From Furcasterigmium furcatum (taxonomy: Eukaryota; Ascomycota; Sordariomycetes; Glomerellales; Plectosphaerellaceae), in the NCBI GenBank assembly GCA_001599815.1, contig BCIA01000001.1, positions 3,414,934-3,478,933 of the forward strand: 64,000 nucleotides of DNA. The letters are read 5' to 3'. Position 1 is the first letter of the stretch. Each line of letters opens with the position of its first letter. Both the position numbers and the translations under genes were made by a program. The notes below the pieces were generated by a model. It saw only the letters and a program-made list of their open reading frames with translations, was not told the DNA's origin and made no database searches. This document shows positions 43,070 through 55,555 of this stretch, piece after piece.

Positions 43070-44883
43070 TTAGACGCTGGCCTTGGACGACTTCTCGCCA
43101 ATCTGAACCTCCTCGCCATCCGTCATCGGCGGCGTGGCCGACGCGTAGATCTCCCCGCCCTCCCTCTCGCCCTCGAAGAAGCCCTCGCGGCCCTCGTTGG
43201 CGAGCCACTCCCACCTGAGCGGCGTGCTCTCCGCGCCGGTCGGGAAGACCTGCGGCTTGATGAACAGCGTGGTGACGTAGTAGACGGTCGCGGACGTGAA
43301 GAAGGTCAGCAGCCAGCCCATCATGTACATGTACCTGGCGGCGTCGCTGATGATGTCCGGCTCGTACTGGCCGATGAGGCCGGGGATGCCCATGGTCGTG
43401 CCGAGCAGCCAGGCCGCGCAGCCGCACCAGTTGACGCCGGACCAGAACCAGTAGAGGCCGGTCTTCTTGCCGTCGTAGCAGGACGGGACATGCACGTTGC
43501 CCTTGCGCGCGATGTAGTAGTCGACGATGATGACGGCGCACAGGGGTGCCATGAAGATGTTGTAGGAGCCGAGGAAGCTGAGGAACGCCGAGGCGTTAGC
43601 CATGAGCTGCCAGGGCTGGACGACGACGCCGAGGACGGCGCAGAGGACCTGGCCGCGGCGGATGGTGAGCCACTTGGGGAAGAGGCCGGTCATGTCGGCG
43701 CCGAAGGGGATCGAGTTTGCGCCAAAGTTGGTGGCGAAGACGCCGAAGAAGAAGGCCAGGGCCACGAAGAAGATGCCGGCGCGGGCGCCCGCGCTGAAGT
43801 AGTGGTCGAGGATGGTGTCGAGCAGGTCCCAGATGTTCCAGTGGGCGACGCCCCATCTCGCCTGGATGGAGGTCGTGGAGGCCATGCCGAGGAAGAAGAC
43901 GATGACGGACGAGACGAAGACGCTGACGCCCTGGATCGGGCCGGCGTCGCGCGGCTTCTTGCAGTAGCGGGCGAGATCGGGCTGGTTGACCAGCATGGGC
44001 GAGAGGGACCCGAAGATGGTGTTGATGCCGGCCATGATGCTCCAGCCGAGGGGCGTCACCGAGGAGGAGAACTCGCCGCCCTGGGAGACCAGATCCATGG
44101 CGCCGAGGCCGCCGCCGTTGGCCATGCACCATCCGAAGATGGCGAACGCGGCGATGGGCATGGTGAATCCCTTGACGGTGAAGACGTAGTGGATGCTCTT
44201 GGGGTGAATCCACATGAACGGGAACTGCATCAGCCAGGCCATGAAGAAGGTCAAGAGCTGCTTCGAGGTGATGTTGGCGCTGGCGGCGAGGGTGTTCTCA
44301 AAGTTCTGCCACGAGCTGCCGAAGATGCATCGCAGCATGACGGAGAGGACGTTGCCGGCGTAGAAGGACTGGATGCCGTACCAGATGATGCAGACGATAG
44401 CTCGGATGAAGATGAAGAAGTAGGAGCCGTACATGCCCATGACGGAGCGCGCGAGGACCGGGAAGCCGAGGTGATACTTGGCGCCGGGACGAGCCATCAG
44501 CACGACGACGACGGCGGCGAGAAAGGAGCCAATGCAGGCGGAGACGAAGGATTGCTGCCATGTCTGGAGGGCGTCAGTCCGTCTGTTGCTCGCTCAAGTC
44601 TGCTTTGATGAATGCTTACCAGGCCAACAGCAACGAGTGCCGAACCAGTGTTCCAACCAACAAGAGAGAACTGGTTCGAGAACCAGTACAGGGGCAAGTT
44701 GTACCAGGTCCAGGTCCTCTCCTCCTCAGGAGTCGGCTCGAGGTCCTTGTTGGACCATCTCGGGTCGCCAATGGCGACGTGTCCCTCGGGGCTCTCGGGG
44801 GACTTGATGAAGTCGATGAACGCCTCCTTGGACTGGAAGGGCGCCGCCATCTCGGCTTTGCTGGGCAGCCTGAACTTTCCCAT
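43070..44883 (-). CDS. NCS1 nucleobase/allantoin permease (Fur/Dal4 type)
   Basis: Exons 44883-44620 and 44563-43070, one 56-nt intron, 585 residues, the usual length. The N-terminus reads NKDLEPTPEEERTWTWYNL, then YWFSNQFSLVGWNTGSALVAVGL at helix 1, as in fungal uracil/allantoin/uridine permeases. Further family blocks are GAKYHLGFPVLARS, GIQSFYAGN, NQPDLARYCKKP, ATNFGANSIPFGADMTGL and APLCAVIIVDYYIARKG. Twelve helices are expected. It imports a nucleobase or allantoin with protons across the plasma membrane. It is divergent from the Zn2Cys6 regulator across 992 nt, which suggests joint control. The exact substrate is not resolved. Confidence 0.94.
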
Positions 44884-45875
44884 TGTGATCTCGGTGAGTC
44901 GAAGGGTGGTTTGCCTGAATGATTGTCGAGGCTTCAGATGACTTGGGATCTAAACGAAGCTCCAATTCAACCTCATCACGACGGATCAAGGCCTTTCATA
45001 TGTCGATCGACTGCCATGCTCGAACTGCCGCCGTCAGTCCATGCACATGCACCAACCCCAGGCCAAGCGGCTCATGGCGTCGCTGTCGGCGTGTTTCCAC
45101 CCGACATGCCATGTCGCCACGCGAACGTGCTAGAGCGCGTCCGGGGCTCTGGCTTGTGCGATAAGACATGGGGAACCATTGCATGACAGCACCAAGAGGA
45201 TAGAGAGAAGATCTGAGATGTCTCCCTTGTCCCAGCGCTGCCGTGATCCCTGCAATCTGGCTGGACACGACTCCGCGGCTCCACCGAGATAAGAAGAGTC
45301 CAAGGTGCCGGCCCAAGTTCCTCAGACTCAGGCTTAGCGTCTGCGTCGCCGATCTCTTATCTTCACTGCCAGAGAGCTCCCAGTTGGAGCCAAGGATGAC
45401 AGCCCCATGCTTCCTCTCAACCAGCGTCGACGGCCCCATCGGTTCGAAGATACCGATGGGGGCACGGGGGCCTTATTGGATGGGTGATGCCTCTGCGACT
45501 CGTGTTCCCATTCGGACACCACACCGCTGTGGGAGTCAGCCAGTGCCGGCTCCCCCAGACTGGCTTATCTGCTCCCTGCGGAGCGATTCAAGGCTCGGCC
45601 CTCCAGTCGCGATCCTGAATCAGTCCCGGAGCTCTGGAACCAGCACGGGAGCAGCCCGGACGGACGAAGCTCCAGAGCCCGGCCAGACCATGAGCTGAAG
45701 CGCCCGCTCTTCATCGTCCCACCACCCTCGAGACTCCTCACGTTCTCCATCGGCTCGATATCTTCCTGGGTCTCTTCGCAGTCGGGATCGTCAGTGCCTA
45801 CCATCCTTCATCACTGCCACGCAAGGAGTGTTCAACCCGACAGCCTGGCACGCGCAGCTGCAACTCCCACGCGAG
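44884..45875. other. Shared divergent promoter region, 1 kb
   Basis: Separates the NCS1 permease (-) from the Zn2Cys6 regulator (+). No gene seen. If the regulator controls the permease its sites should lie here; I could not name one. Confidence 0.6.
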
Positions 45876-48711
45876 ATGACAGTGCAGTTCCGAACTGACA
45901 GGATGTTCGAAGACAAGCCTGCCACTGGCAACGAGGCCTCGCAGTCCCACCCGGAGAGCCCAACGAGCCCCTTCTCTGGCCAGCCCGTGCCGGGATCAGC
46001 GTCAGACGCAGCGACGGGACCAGCTCCTCCTGGAGGACCGGAGCCGAGTGCTGTCTTCGTGCCGCCCTCCAGATCAGGCCCGGCCGCCGCTGCACCCCGG
46101 AAGTCTCGCGTGGCCCTGGCCTGCAAGAGGTGCAAGCGACGCAAGCAGCGGGTACGTCAAGCATATCAGCCACATGGACGTGGCGTGGCGGCTGCTGATA
46201 GGAGACCCCTGACTGACCATGGGTCTATCTAGTGTGACGGCGCCCATCCCGTGTGTAAGTCCTGCGAGAGGGCGGGTGTGGCTTGCGTGTATGAGAGGAC
46301 GCTCCGGCCTCAGTACCCCGGAGGCAAGTCTCTGTAAGTCGAGCCCTGTGATCGCAATGTGTTCCCATGCAGGTATCCTGAACGATGGTAGATACATCAA
46401 CGTCCTCGAGGAGCGGATCGCCTTTCTCGAGGCCCGCCTGCCCGATTACGCCGAAGATCACTTCTCGTCTGGCCCGGACGGAGCCCGCAAAGCTTCCTCC
46501 AAGACACCCCAAGAAGCCCCTATTCCTTCTGAACCTCAGCGTCGTGCGTCATCCCGCCACTCTCATGGCGGTTCCATCTCAGAGGATCTCGAAGTCGAGG
46601 ACAAGACATCTCTCGTCGATGGCGTTGCCTATCTCTCACTGTGCGCCTCCGGTACCACAGATACGACTCCCGAACCGTTCTATGTTGGCTCTAGCTCGGG
46701 TGCCACCATCGCTCGCATCATCCAGTCCTCGATATTCCGAGGTTCAGGTACCAGAGGGGCTCCCCAGGTGACTGCCCAGAGAGGTCAGCCATCGGCAGCG
46801 CTGAAGCCGCCTCCGCCTCCCATGTCGACCCATTCCGATGAGGCCATCTCCGACTTCCCCGACCTCGAACAAGCGCGGATGCTGTTCGATGTCTTCTTCG
46901 AGCGCATTCACACGCGCTGGCCGTTGCTAGACCGCGTGGTGTACATGGGCCTCTTCGAGAAGCAGTACATTCAGGGGTCCCTTACCATCATTGAGCGGAG
47001 TATCTTCCACCTCATCTACGCCATCACAGCTCGATTCTTGTCGCTCACTCGAAAGCCATGCGGTGTCGACTCGGAGGTATGTGTCGCATCTTTGGTACCT
47101 GAACGGTTGAACTGATGTAGAACAGCGGCATCTCATCGCAGCCACCGAGCCGATGGATTACATCCTGGAGCAGCACAACCTCGCAACAGTCCAGTTCCTC
47201 ATTCTGCTCGGTGTCCATGGCCAGAGATCGCCGTACGGCGCAGGTGCTTGGTCTCAGATCAGATATGCTACGTCAGTGTGCATCGAGATGGGCTTACATA
47301 GGAAGAGGACGCGGATCGTGTCTCCTGAGCACGCGAGAGACGTGGAGATCCGTCGCCGGGCCTTCTGGTCATGCTACTGTCTTGATCGCGTGACAAGCAT
47401 TGTGCTTGGCCGCGCTTTTGCGATTGCAGACAGAGATATCAACGTCGAGGTGTGTTTTCTCGCCGCGCCTTTCCGTTCGTCTTGACTGACTGAGAATCCC
47501 CAGCTGCCCAGCGCCAGTCCCGACTTCTGGAGTCTGACGCACAAAGAGGCCCCTGACCCGACTCTGCCACAGTGGTCCAACGTCGAGCCGTTCATCCACA
47601 TCATCAAGCTCGATAGACTCCAGTCCAGGATCCACAAGGCAGTATTCCGAGTTGACAGAGACGTATTCGGCGGCACCCCTGAGGAACGAGCCAAGCTTGA
47701 CCGGAAGATGGCGGCCATCAGGGCGGATCTTGACGATTGGGTGCGCACTTATCCCCAGACACCGAAGGAGGGAAACAAGATCACCTGGATGTATGATCCC
47801 GAGAGCGCATATCTCGATGCGCGCGACTTTTACGGCGTGTGAGTCTGCTTTCTTGCCCCTGACACCTGATCATCGAAGCCCCGACTGACTGACATGCCGA
47901 CAGACAATACCACAAGGCGGTGCTCTTCCTCTTCACCGTCTTCCTCCCGACCCTCGACACGTCGGACCCGCGATTCCTCACCTGCGCCCGCTCGGCAGCG
48001 TGCGTGTGCACGGCCTACAAGAGGCTGAACCAGAACAGGACGCTGACGTACACGATGATCTCCCTGCACTCGTGCTTCGTGGCGGGCCTGACGCTGGTGT
48101 ACTGCATCTGGCGCGACCGCTCGCTGTTCTCCTACGACGCCCTCGAGGCGACGCGCGCGTGCTCGCAGAGCCTGACCATCTTCGGCGAGAAGTGGCCGGG
48201 CGCCGTCAAGTATCGCGACATCTTCGACGCGCTGTCCGGCAGCCTCTTCAAGACCATCGTCAACCCGGCGCCCGTGATGCCGCACGCGGGCGGCCCCCGC
48301 CCGCTACAGGTCGACATGGACGCTGAGCCGGCCATGGCGGGGATGTCGCCGCAGGGTCAGCAGGAGGGCCAGGGTCAGGTTCCGGCGGATGGGCTGCGGG
48401 ATGGGAAACCCACGATGAGCCACATGGTGTCCGATGCCGTCAAGGAGGCGTTCATGGAGGTCGACGAGGAGGCACCCGGCGGGTGGCAGGGCTGGAGGAT
48501 GTGGAACGAGATGGTCAGGGACGACGCGACCCCCGTGCCCGGTCCGGCTTCGAGGTTTGACGAGTTCGGCCAGGGCCAAGCCGACATGGCCTGGAGCGGC
48601 TATGACGGATCCGGGTTCTACGGGGTCGATCCTGTCCAGGACGCGGCCATGCAGATGGGAAACCATGGCATGATGGACGGGAGCCAGTGGGACTTTGGCG
48701 TTCTCAGATAG
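45876..48711 (+). CDS. Zn2Cys6 transcription factor with fungal-specific TF domain
   Basis: Exons 45876-46151, 46233-46333, 46392-47076, 47126-47449, 47504-47838 and 47904-48711, 842 residues. The binuclear zinc cluster CKRCKRRKQRC joins CDGAHPVCKSCERAGVAC across intron 1, a common intron position in this class. All six Cys are present, and a short coiled coil (INVLEERIAFLEARL) for dimerisation follows. From about residue 260 the fungal-specific TF domain has LFDVFFERIHTRWPLLDR, RSPYGAGAWSQIRYATSVCIEMGLHR and RRRAFWSCYCLDRVTSIVLGR. The C-terminal 200 residues are Gly/Gln/Asp-rich, a likely activation region. The second intron's acceptor (46391) was chosen because an earlier AG gives a stop. 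Likely a pathway-specific regulator of the adjoining permease, amidase and PuuE-like genes. Confidence 0.9.
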
Positions 48712-48849
48712 CCGCCGCTTTAGATTTCAAGGGACCTTGATACCACCGTCACTTTCTCTCCACGCGTGTGCCATGGTTCTTCAGTGACAATAAGTTCGTT
48801 AGAATCAGACGCTATGGCTACCTATGTACATTTCTCGTCACCTCATAAC

Positions 48850-49898
48850 CTACGCCAGCTGTCCCTTCTTGTAGGGGAACTGCTCCCTGAAGGACTCGGC
48901 AATCTCCGTCCTCGTGGCGACCCAGACGCCCTCCTTGGCGGCGATGTACTTGACAAAGTCCTGCAGCGCCTTGAAGCGGCCCGGCCTGCCGATGATGCGG
49001 CAGTGGAGGCCGATGGTCATCATCTTGGGGGATCCCTCCTCGCCCTCCTCGTAGAGCACGTCGAAGGCGTTCTTGATGTGGTCGTAGAAGCCGCCGGGGT
49101 CGCGGAAGCCGGTGCCCTGGGTGTGGAACTTGAAGTCGTTGCAGTCGTAGCTGTAGGGCACCATGAGGCAGCCCTTGGGGTTCTCGCTGCCGCGCTCCTG
49201 GGGCAGGTCGACCCAGTAGGGGATGTCGTCGGCGTAGGCGTCGCTGGCCCAGAGGAGCTCCTCGCCCATCTCCTCGTAGACGAGGGGGATGAGGGCCCTG
49301 CTCTGCGGCGAGGGGCGGCCGTAGTACCAGCCCTTGGGGGCGTAGCCGGACAGCTTCTTCAGGGCGGTGATGCCGTTGCGGATGTGCTGCTTCTCGGCCT
49401 CGACCGAAAGGTTGCTGTGGTCGATCCAGCGGTAGGCGTGGGAGGCGATGTCGTGGCCCTCCTCGACGCAGCGGGTGACGACCTCGGGCTGCTCCTCGAC
49501 GGCCGAGCCGACGGCGTAGAGGGTGAACTTCATCTTGTAGTCGTTGAAGAGCTTGAAGAGGCGCCACCAGCCGCGGCGCGAGCCGTACTCGTACTCGGAC
49601 TCGCCGCTGTAGTTGCGCTCGTTGATGTCGGGCGCCGCAGGGTACTCGCGGAGGTTGGTCTCGGAGACGCCGTCTCCCAGGAGAACAGATCGTTCACCGC
49701 CCTAGAAGATTCTCGTCAGCCACTTGCCGGGTCAGTAGATGGAGTCGGGAGAGCACTCACCTCCTCATAGTTGATGACAAACGAGACCGCGATCTTCGCA
49801 TTGTTGGGCCATTTCAGGGTCTCCAGGCCCTTCTCACCGTAACCCTTGAAGTTACGGGGAAAGGCATAGTCGGGGGGAGCGGCGTAGACCTCAGGCAT
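48850..49898 (-). CDS. PuuE-type allantoinase-like enzyme (polysaccharide deacetylase fold)
   Basis: Exons 49898-49761 and 49701-48850, one 59-nt intron, 329 residues. Motifs in order: FPRNFKGYG, AVSFVINYEE-GGE (across the intron), YEYGSRRGWWRLFKLF, SHAYRWIDH, GWYYGRPSPQSR, YADDIPYW, PYSYDCNDFKF, NAFDVLYEEG and MMTIGLHCRIIGRPGR. These match the bacterial PuuE group, metal-independent allantoinases within the NodB/polysaccharide deacetylase superfamily, much better than chitin deacetylases. There is also no signal peptide, arguing for a cytosolic role in opening a ureide ring such as allantoin. Convergent with the Zn2Cys6 gene (138 nt apart). Automated annotation would probably call it a chitin deacetylase. 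Confidence 0.88.
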
Positions 49899-50779
49899 GG
49901 TGAAGGCTGTTGCGAGATTCTTCAACGAAGGAGGTTTGGTGATGTGACCGAATATGATCCAGACGGGCGAGGGTCACTTCCACAGCTCAGCGAGGAGCAA
50001 ACATATTTATCGGCCACTCAAGCTCCATCCAGGCCCGATAACCAAGCTATCGGCCAACTTGAGCCGTCGATTTCTCATGCCATCGGCACTATTTCCTGCC
50101 CCTCCGCGTCTTGTCTGCTCACAGAGACGGCCGAGGGGCAGAATGCCCGGCTCTACCCCTCCAAAAGCCCCGCCATAGCTTTATCAGCGCGCGCTGGTGT
50201 TATCAGGGTCGGTAGGGGTGGCCCCGATTCAGGGACCGACAGGGGTCAGCAGGACGGCGCAAGCCAACCGGCTTTAGCGTGCTCCAGGGGGGTTGAGGCG
50301 TCGGCTGGAAAGAAACCGCTGTGGCTGTCGGAACTCAGGGACTCGGGGAAGCCTGGAGAACCCCAGCCGCCGATAAGTAACGAGCGGCCCCGGGGCTTTG
50401 TGGGGATGCCATGATGTTGCGGGCGCTCGCTGATAAGAACCCAAGACGGCCATGATGAACGGGACTGTGATGTAATAGCCGTACGTATCGAGGGGGAACT
50501 CGAACAGAGGTGTTCTAAATTTGGGAATCGTTGAATGACATCCATCAGTTATGTGGTTCGAGAACTACGAGCGGTGGTGATGGACTCGGTTTCAAGTAAC
50601 AGTGTCACGAATCCCGCTGTCCTCGAATTATTCCAGTGGAATGAAATCAATCGCTCTTGATGCAAGCCTCCGTCTCAATGCTAGGTCCCCGACATGCAAA
50701 TGCAGGCTCGTTCTAATAAATGCTGTTCAACCAATGCTCCGTGAATGCAACCCCAGCAGTTTCTTCCTCGTCCGCCCTT
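49899..50779. other. Intergenic, 0.9 kb
   Basis: Promoter of the PuuE-like gene and 3' flank of the MFS exporter gene. No gene seen. Confidence 0.6.
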
Positions 50780-52723
50780 TCACACAGGATGGTTCTTCGG
50801 CGTCTGTTGAGAACCTCCGTCGTGTGCACCGTCCTTTTCCCGAATCTCAGTGCTTCCTTCAACCTCCTGACCACGCAATAGTTCCTCCTGTGGAGGCGCT
50901 TCCTCGTCCTTCTCTGGCACGTTCGCCTCCTCGTCCTCCTCCTTCTTCGGCGCCTTAAGGCTCGTGTTCCCAACCCAGAACGTCAACGCCAGGCTCAGTC
51001 CCGAGCACACCGTGTAGAATATGAAGATGTAATGCAGGCCCAGCATATACACGTCCAGGATCTTCTCCTGCTCGTCGTGGGAGAGTCCGAGCGTGCCGAG
51101 AGAGTACGTCGACGAGGTCAGCTCAGCAATCAGGCTCTCCGACGCGAACGCCTCGCCTGCCAGGTCGGTGCTCAGGGTGTTCGACAGAATGACGCCGGAG
51201 ATGACCAGCCCGAACGCGCCGCCGATCGTGCGGATGAAGTTGCGCAGTCCCGTCGTCACGGCGCGGTCCTCGTTGCGGCTGTTGGCGTACATTCCGACGA
51301 GCGTCGGCTGCAGCGTCAGACCGATGCCGGCACCCTCAACGATGAGAATGGCAATGAGCGGACCAAGGCCGGTATGTCGGTCAAAGAGCAGGGTGAGCCC
51401 GTTTCCGAGCGTCCAAAGCGCAAAGCCGACGAGGATGCAGTGCATGTAGCTGCCGACCCGGGCCATGTACTGGCCGCTGATGATGGAGCCGAAGGACGTT
51501 GTGATGACGACCGGCAGGATCAGCGCACCAGCCACCAGGGGGGAGTACTTCAAGATGGACTGGAAGTAGATGGGGAGGTAGAAGAAGTTGCCGAAGTAGG
51601 CCAGCCCGGTCAGGAAGGACTGGACGTACAGCGCCCAGCAATGCGGCGCCTGGTACAGCCGGAGAGGCATGATGGGGAGCGCGACCAGCTTCCACTCGTA
51701 GAGGACGAAAAGAACCGTCAAGACGACGCCGGTAACAGTGGCGGCTATGAAGAAGGGCGACGACCATGGGTACGTGACGCCACCGCCGGACAGCGGGATG
51801 AGGACGAGGAGCGTGGACGCAATGTTGAGCACCATGCCCCCGTAATCGATCTTCTTGATCTTTTCGACATAGTTGCCGGACCGATGCTTCAGGGGCAGGA
51901 AGAAGAGGATGACTCCGGCCGTGGGTAGCGTCATGATGGGTATCATCCAGAACACCCATCTCCATGTTGACCCCTCGACGACGGCGCCTCCTAGGAACGG
52001 CCCGACACCGTTGGCCAAGGCGATGATGGCTCCCAGCCAGCCTACACCGGAGAGTTAGCATGTAGAAAGCAACGAGGTGGACGCGCGATCCTCACCTTGA
52101 TATTTCCCCCGGTTCTGTAACGTCGTAATGTCACTCACGATGATCATTACCAAACTGTTGATGCCGCCTCCGCCGATGCCCGCAATGGATCGGAGAACAA
52201 ACAGCTGTACGGATGTCTGGGCAAAACCGCACCCAAGATCCCCAAGCCCCATGAGAGCCAGGCATATTAACAGGAGGTTTTTCCGGCCGAAGATGTCTGA
52301 TAACCGGCCGTTGATCAGCTGGAACGCTGTCGAGGCGATCAAGAACGATGTTCCGATCCAACTCGTCGCGGTGCCGGTGTTCAGGTCGCCGGCGATGGCG
52401 GGTGTTGCTGTCGACACGCTTGTTTGGTCGACGAAAGAAACGAAAAGGCACACTGAAAGTGCCGGGATCGCAATCATGAGTCGCTTGGTTGACATTGTGT
52501 TCCTCTGCCCGCCGATGGACTCTGCGTCGCTGTCGTCTCGAGGGTCTTGCTCGGCCACTGGCGGTGGTGTCGATCCAACACGCTCCGGCGCCCGCGTGGT
52601 ACCCTTACTCGGCTCATCGTCGCTAGACGACGTCTCGGTACAGGTCTGGCAATCATGCTCGTTCTTCGTTTCGGGAGACTGGTCTGAGTCCGACACGGGG
52701 ACTGGGGGTTGTTGGCTTCTCAT
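50780..52723 (-). CDS. MFS multidrug/toxin exporter, DHA2 (14-helix) type
   Basis: Exons 52723-52096 and 52041-50780, one 54-nt intron, 629 residues. A polar, Ser/Asp-rich cytosolic N-terminus (about 75 residues) precedes helix 1, which carries the antiporter motif region SFVDQTSVSTATPAIAGDL. Motif A follows as GRLSDIFGRKNLL. LRSIAGIGGGGINSLVMIIVSD is the helix 4 block of DHA2 carriers, and the helix 5 motif C region reads ALANGVGPFLGGA across the intron. The length and extra helices fit the 14-TMS drug:H+ antiporters. They pump toxic compounds or secondary metabolites out. No metabolite backbone gene is near, so general detoxification is as likely. The C-terminal tail is Glu/Lys-rich. Confidence 0.92.
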
Positions 52724-53586
52724 CTTGGGACCATTTCGAGGCCACGCTGTGTCTTCCTTCGGAACAGGCTAGGTCGTGGAATAGATGCTACTGAATCGCA
52801 AGACATGGGATAGCGGCAGAGAGAGTAGATATCCTTGAGTTGAGATGTCCAGATTCGGGCCGTCGGGAGTTGCTTTCCCTAGAAAAAGTCTTCATCGGTA
52901 CCTCTCTCCGGTTCTTCGGTGCTTGGGACGCGCAGCAAATCATGATCTGGAGAGCCAGGTCATTAGCAAAATCGCTTATTTGCAGTCGATTCAAAGAGCT
53001 CCGAAGACACCGCTAAGTGGATCGAGTCCCGACGATTCGGGAGAGCGATATTCGGCATTAGGCGGACCGGCTTCTGTCGCAATTGGGCGTCATTCTGGGG
53101 GAGGCGACGATGGACTAATCGCCATCGGGAGGACCCAGGCATCGGCACGTTTTGGGCCGACGAAGGATGGTTAGATGGGGCCGATCCTCGCACCGCCCAG
53201 CTACTCCTAGTCAGTCCTGACTCCGTGGAGAAGCTCGGTGGCGGATCTTGACAGATGCTGCCAAGCCCCGGTAACCTTCCGAGGAACTCATCTAGAAGCC
53301 TGCAGTCGGAGTTGGGCGAGCCATGGTCTCCGGACAGGATGGATGTTGAGAGGTGTGAAGGGGAAGAAAAGAGTCCGTGGTTGGAACATCGCCGTGCCGC
53401 GTTGAGCCGGCCGCCCGCCGGCCGACTCGTGGCGGCACTTTCACGCCGGAAGTCGTGCTCGATTAACCCCGCCTGAACTCGCTGTAAACTTGAACCTAAG
53501 GCGACGATCTCGTTCCAACCAGACCTCACCATCGCCGTACGAAGACCAGACTCATCTTATCGCATCAACACGACCGATCTCTCACC
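52724..53586. other. Intergenic, 0.9 kb, divergent promoters
   Basis: Between the MFS exporter (-) and the Old Yellow Enzyme (+). Short frames on both strands are open but featureless. No gene seen. Confidence 0.6.
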
Positions 53587-54770
53587 ATGTCGCGGCTCTT
53601 TAAACCACTGGCAATTGGGCAAGCCAGGCTGGAACATCGCGTTGCGATGGCTCCCCTGACAAGATATCGCTCAGAAGACGACTGGACCCCAACAGCGCTG
53701 AACAAAGGTGAGCTCCCGAAAACTCGCGCAAAGCGGACAGCCACCCTGTCAAAGAGCAAATCCCATTGACTTGACTTCCAGAATACTACGAGCAGCGGGC
53801 TTGTGTGCCGGGCACCCTGATTGTGAGCGAAGCGACTCTGATCTCAAAGAGCACAGTCGGCCGCCGCAACATTCCCGGGATATGGTCTGACGATCAAATC
53901 GCCGCCTGGAAAGACGTCACTGCAGCGGTCCATGCCAAGGGCTGCGTGATCTACTGTCAGCTCTGGCACCACGGCCGGGCCGCATTCCCAGAAGTGCTCG
54001 CAGCCGAAGGCTTCAGGATGCTGTCATCGAGCGCCGTCCCCATCAGTCCTGAGCACGGGACCCCAGACGCGATGACCGAGGACGAGATTTGGGCAACCAT
54101 CGGAGACTACGCGACGGCAGCGAAGAACGCCATTTCCGCGGGCTTCGACGGCGTCGAGATCCACGGGGCCAACGGGTATCTCCCGGACCAGTTCCTCCAG
54201 ACAACCTGCAACAAGCGGACGGACAGCTGGGGCGGCAGCATTGAGAACCGAGCGCGATTCCACCTCGAGGTGACCAAGGCAGTTGTTGAGGCCGTCGGAG
54301 CCGAACGGACTTCCATACGACTCAGCCCTTACAGCAGCTTCGGGGGCATGCTGATGGACGAGCCCGAGCCGACATTCGAGTATCTGCTGCAGCAACTGAA
54401 GCCGCTCAAGCTGTCGTACCTTCATCTCATCGAGGCTCGCATCAAGGGCAACGACGATTCTGACTGCGGCGGCCAGAAAACCGTCGGATGGATGGTCGAG
54501 TTGTGGGACAACGTCAGCCCAGTGCTGCTGGCGGGAGGGTTTGTGCCAGCCTCGGCTGAGCAGGCCGCCGACGAGACGTACAAAGGATACGATGTCGTGA
54601 TTGTATTTGGGAGGTACTTTGTCGCGAACCCCGATCTTGTCTTCAGGGTCAAAGAGGGTGTGCCGCTCGTCAAGTACGACAGGGCCGTGTTCTACACGCC
54701 GAAAGCCGCCGAGGGCTACACTGACTACCCGTTCAGTCAGCAATACCTGACGGCCGCAGCAATTGCATGA
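53587..54770 (+). CDS. NADH:flavin oxidoreductase, Old Yellow Enzyme family
   Basis: Exons 53587-53707 and 53782-54770, 369 residues, normal length. The FMN-binding TIM barrel starts LFKPLAIGQARLEHRVAMAP. Other blocks are EYYEQRA (across the intron), LIVSEATLIS, YCQLWHHGRAA, the substrate-activating pair in EIHGANGYLPDQFL (His and Asn), NKRTDSWGGSIENRARF and the phosphate-binding FGRYFVANPDL. These enzymes reduce activated C=C bonds with NAD(P)H. In fungi some act in ergot-type or other metabolite pathways and others in detoxification of enones. No partner gene here fixes the role. Transcribed away from the MFS exporter. Confidence 0.94.
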
Positions 54771-55555
54771 GGCTCCGGGGTCAAAGAGATACAATAATAG
54801 AATTGAACACGATGGCAGACGCAATTGATATGTGACGCTTGATGAATGGCTACTATACCTCGATCTGCCGCGTTGAGACCAAAGGGTTAACGGGCCTGAA
54901 CACGGGACTGATATCTCGGAGCACCACCATTCAGATGAATTTACGCTTAATGCGTGACGGGTATCTGAATAGTCTTTCCCAACAAGAAGACATGACTTTT
55001 CCTGCTTCATCTCTTCTCCAACTGTCCCCGATGTGTACCAAATGATGCCCGTTGCCGGTATCTCGCGGAGGCCGCGAGGGCATTGAGCAGCCCGCAACCC
55101 GCAGCCCGTAGCCGCAGCCCGCAAGCCTCGTGTCAGTTGTATTCACTACGTGGCTGTAAACAATAACTTCTCTGGCCCCGCATAATCTTGATCTATCTTG
55201 GCGTGAACACATTGCGGCCGGCTTGAGGCACTGTCAACCTCGCACGATCAACCCAACAGCGCAGGGTCGGAAGGCTCAGCGCCGGCCACGCTTCGTTCAG
55301 ACGATTCAGTTCCTGTTAAATCAACCCGAAGAACTCATCACTTCTTCTATATTTTTGCCCTTCCACTCGCAGTCAAGCTTTCATCGAACCCAGGAACCTC
55401 GCCAACGCGAGAGTCCGCGAAGACCTCGCGGCTTCGAGTTCTTGGTACCGATCAACTCACATTCGCCTCCCCCTATCGACCTTTTTTTCCTTATCAACGG
55501 AACACCACCACCCTCTTCTCTTCATTCAGTCGATTGCAACATCAACGGTGCGATC
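54771..55555. other. Intergenic, 0.8 kb
   Basis: 3' flank of the Old Yellow Enzyme and promoter/leader of the 474-residue protein. A simple CCGCAGCCCG-type repeat lies at 55087-55125. No gene seen. Confidence 0.6.

Noticed and set aside
42998..44608. 536-codon plus frame over the NCS1 permease
   Set aside because: Antisense shadow. The minus strand encodes the complete conserved permease with a clean intron.
48766..49770. 334-codon plus frame over the PuuE-like gene
   Set aside because: Antisense shadow of Val/Leu/Asp type. All recognised motifs are on the minus strand.
48850..49898. Secreted chitin deacetylase
   Set aside because: Same superfamily fold, but there is no signal peptide and the sequence blocks match the PuuE allantoinase group.
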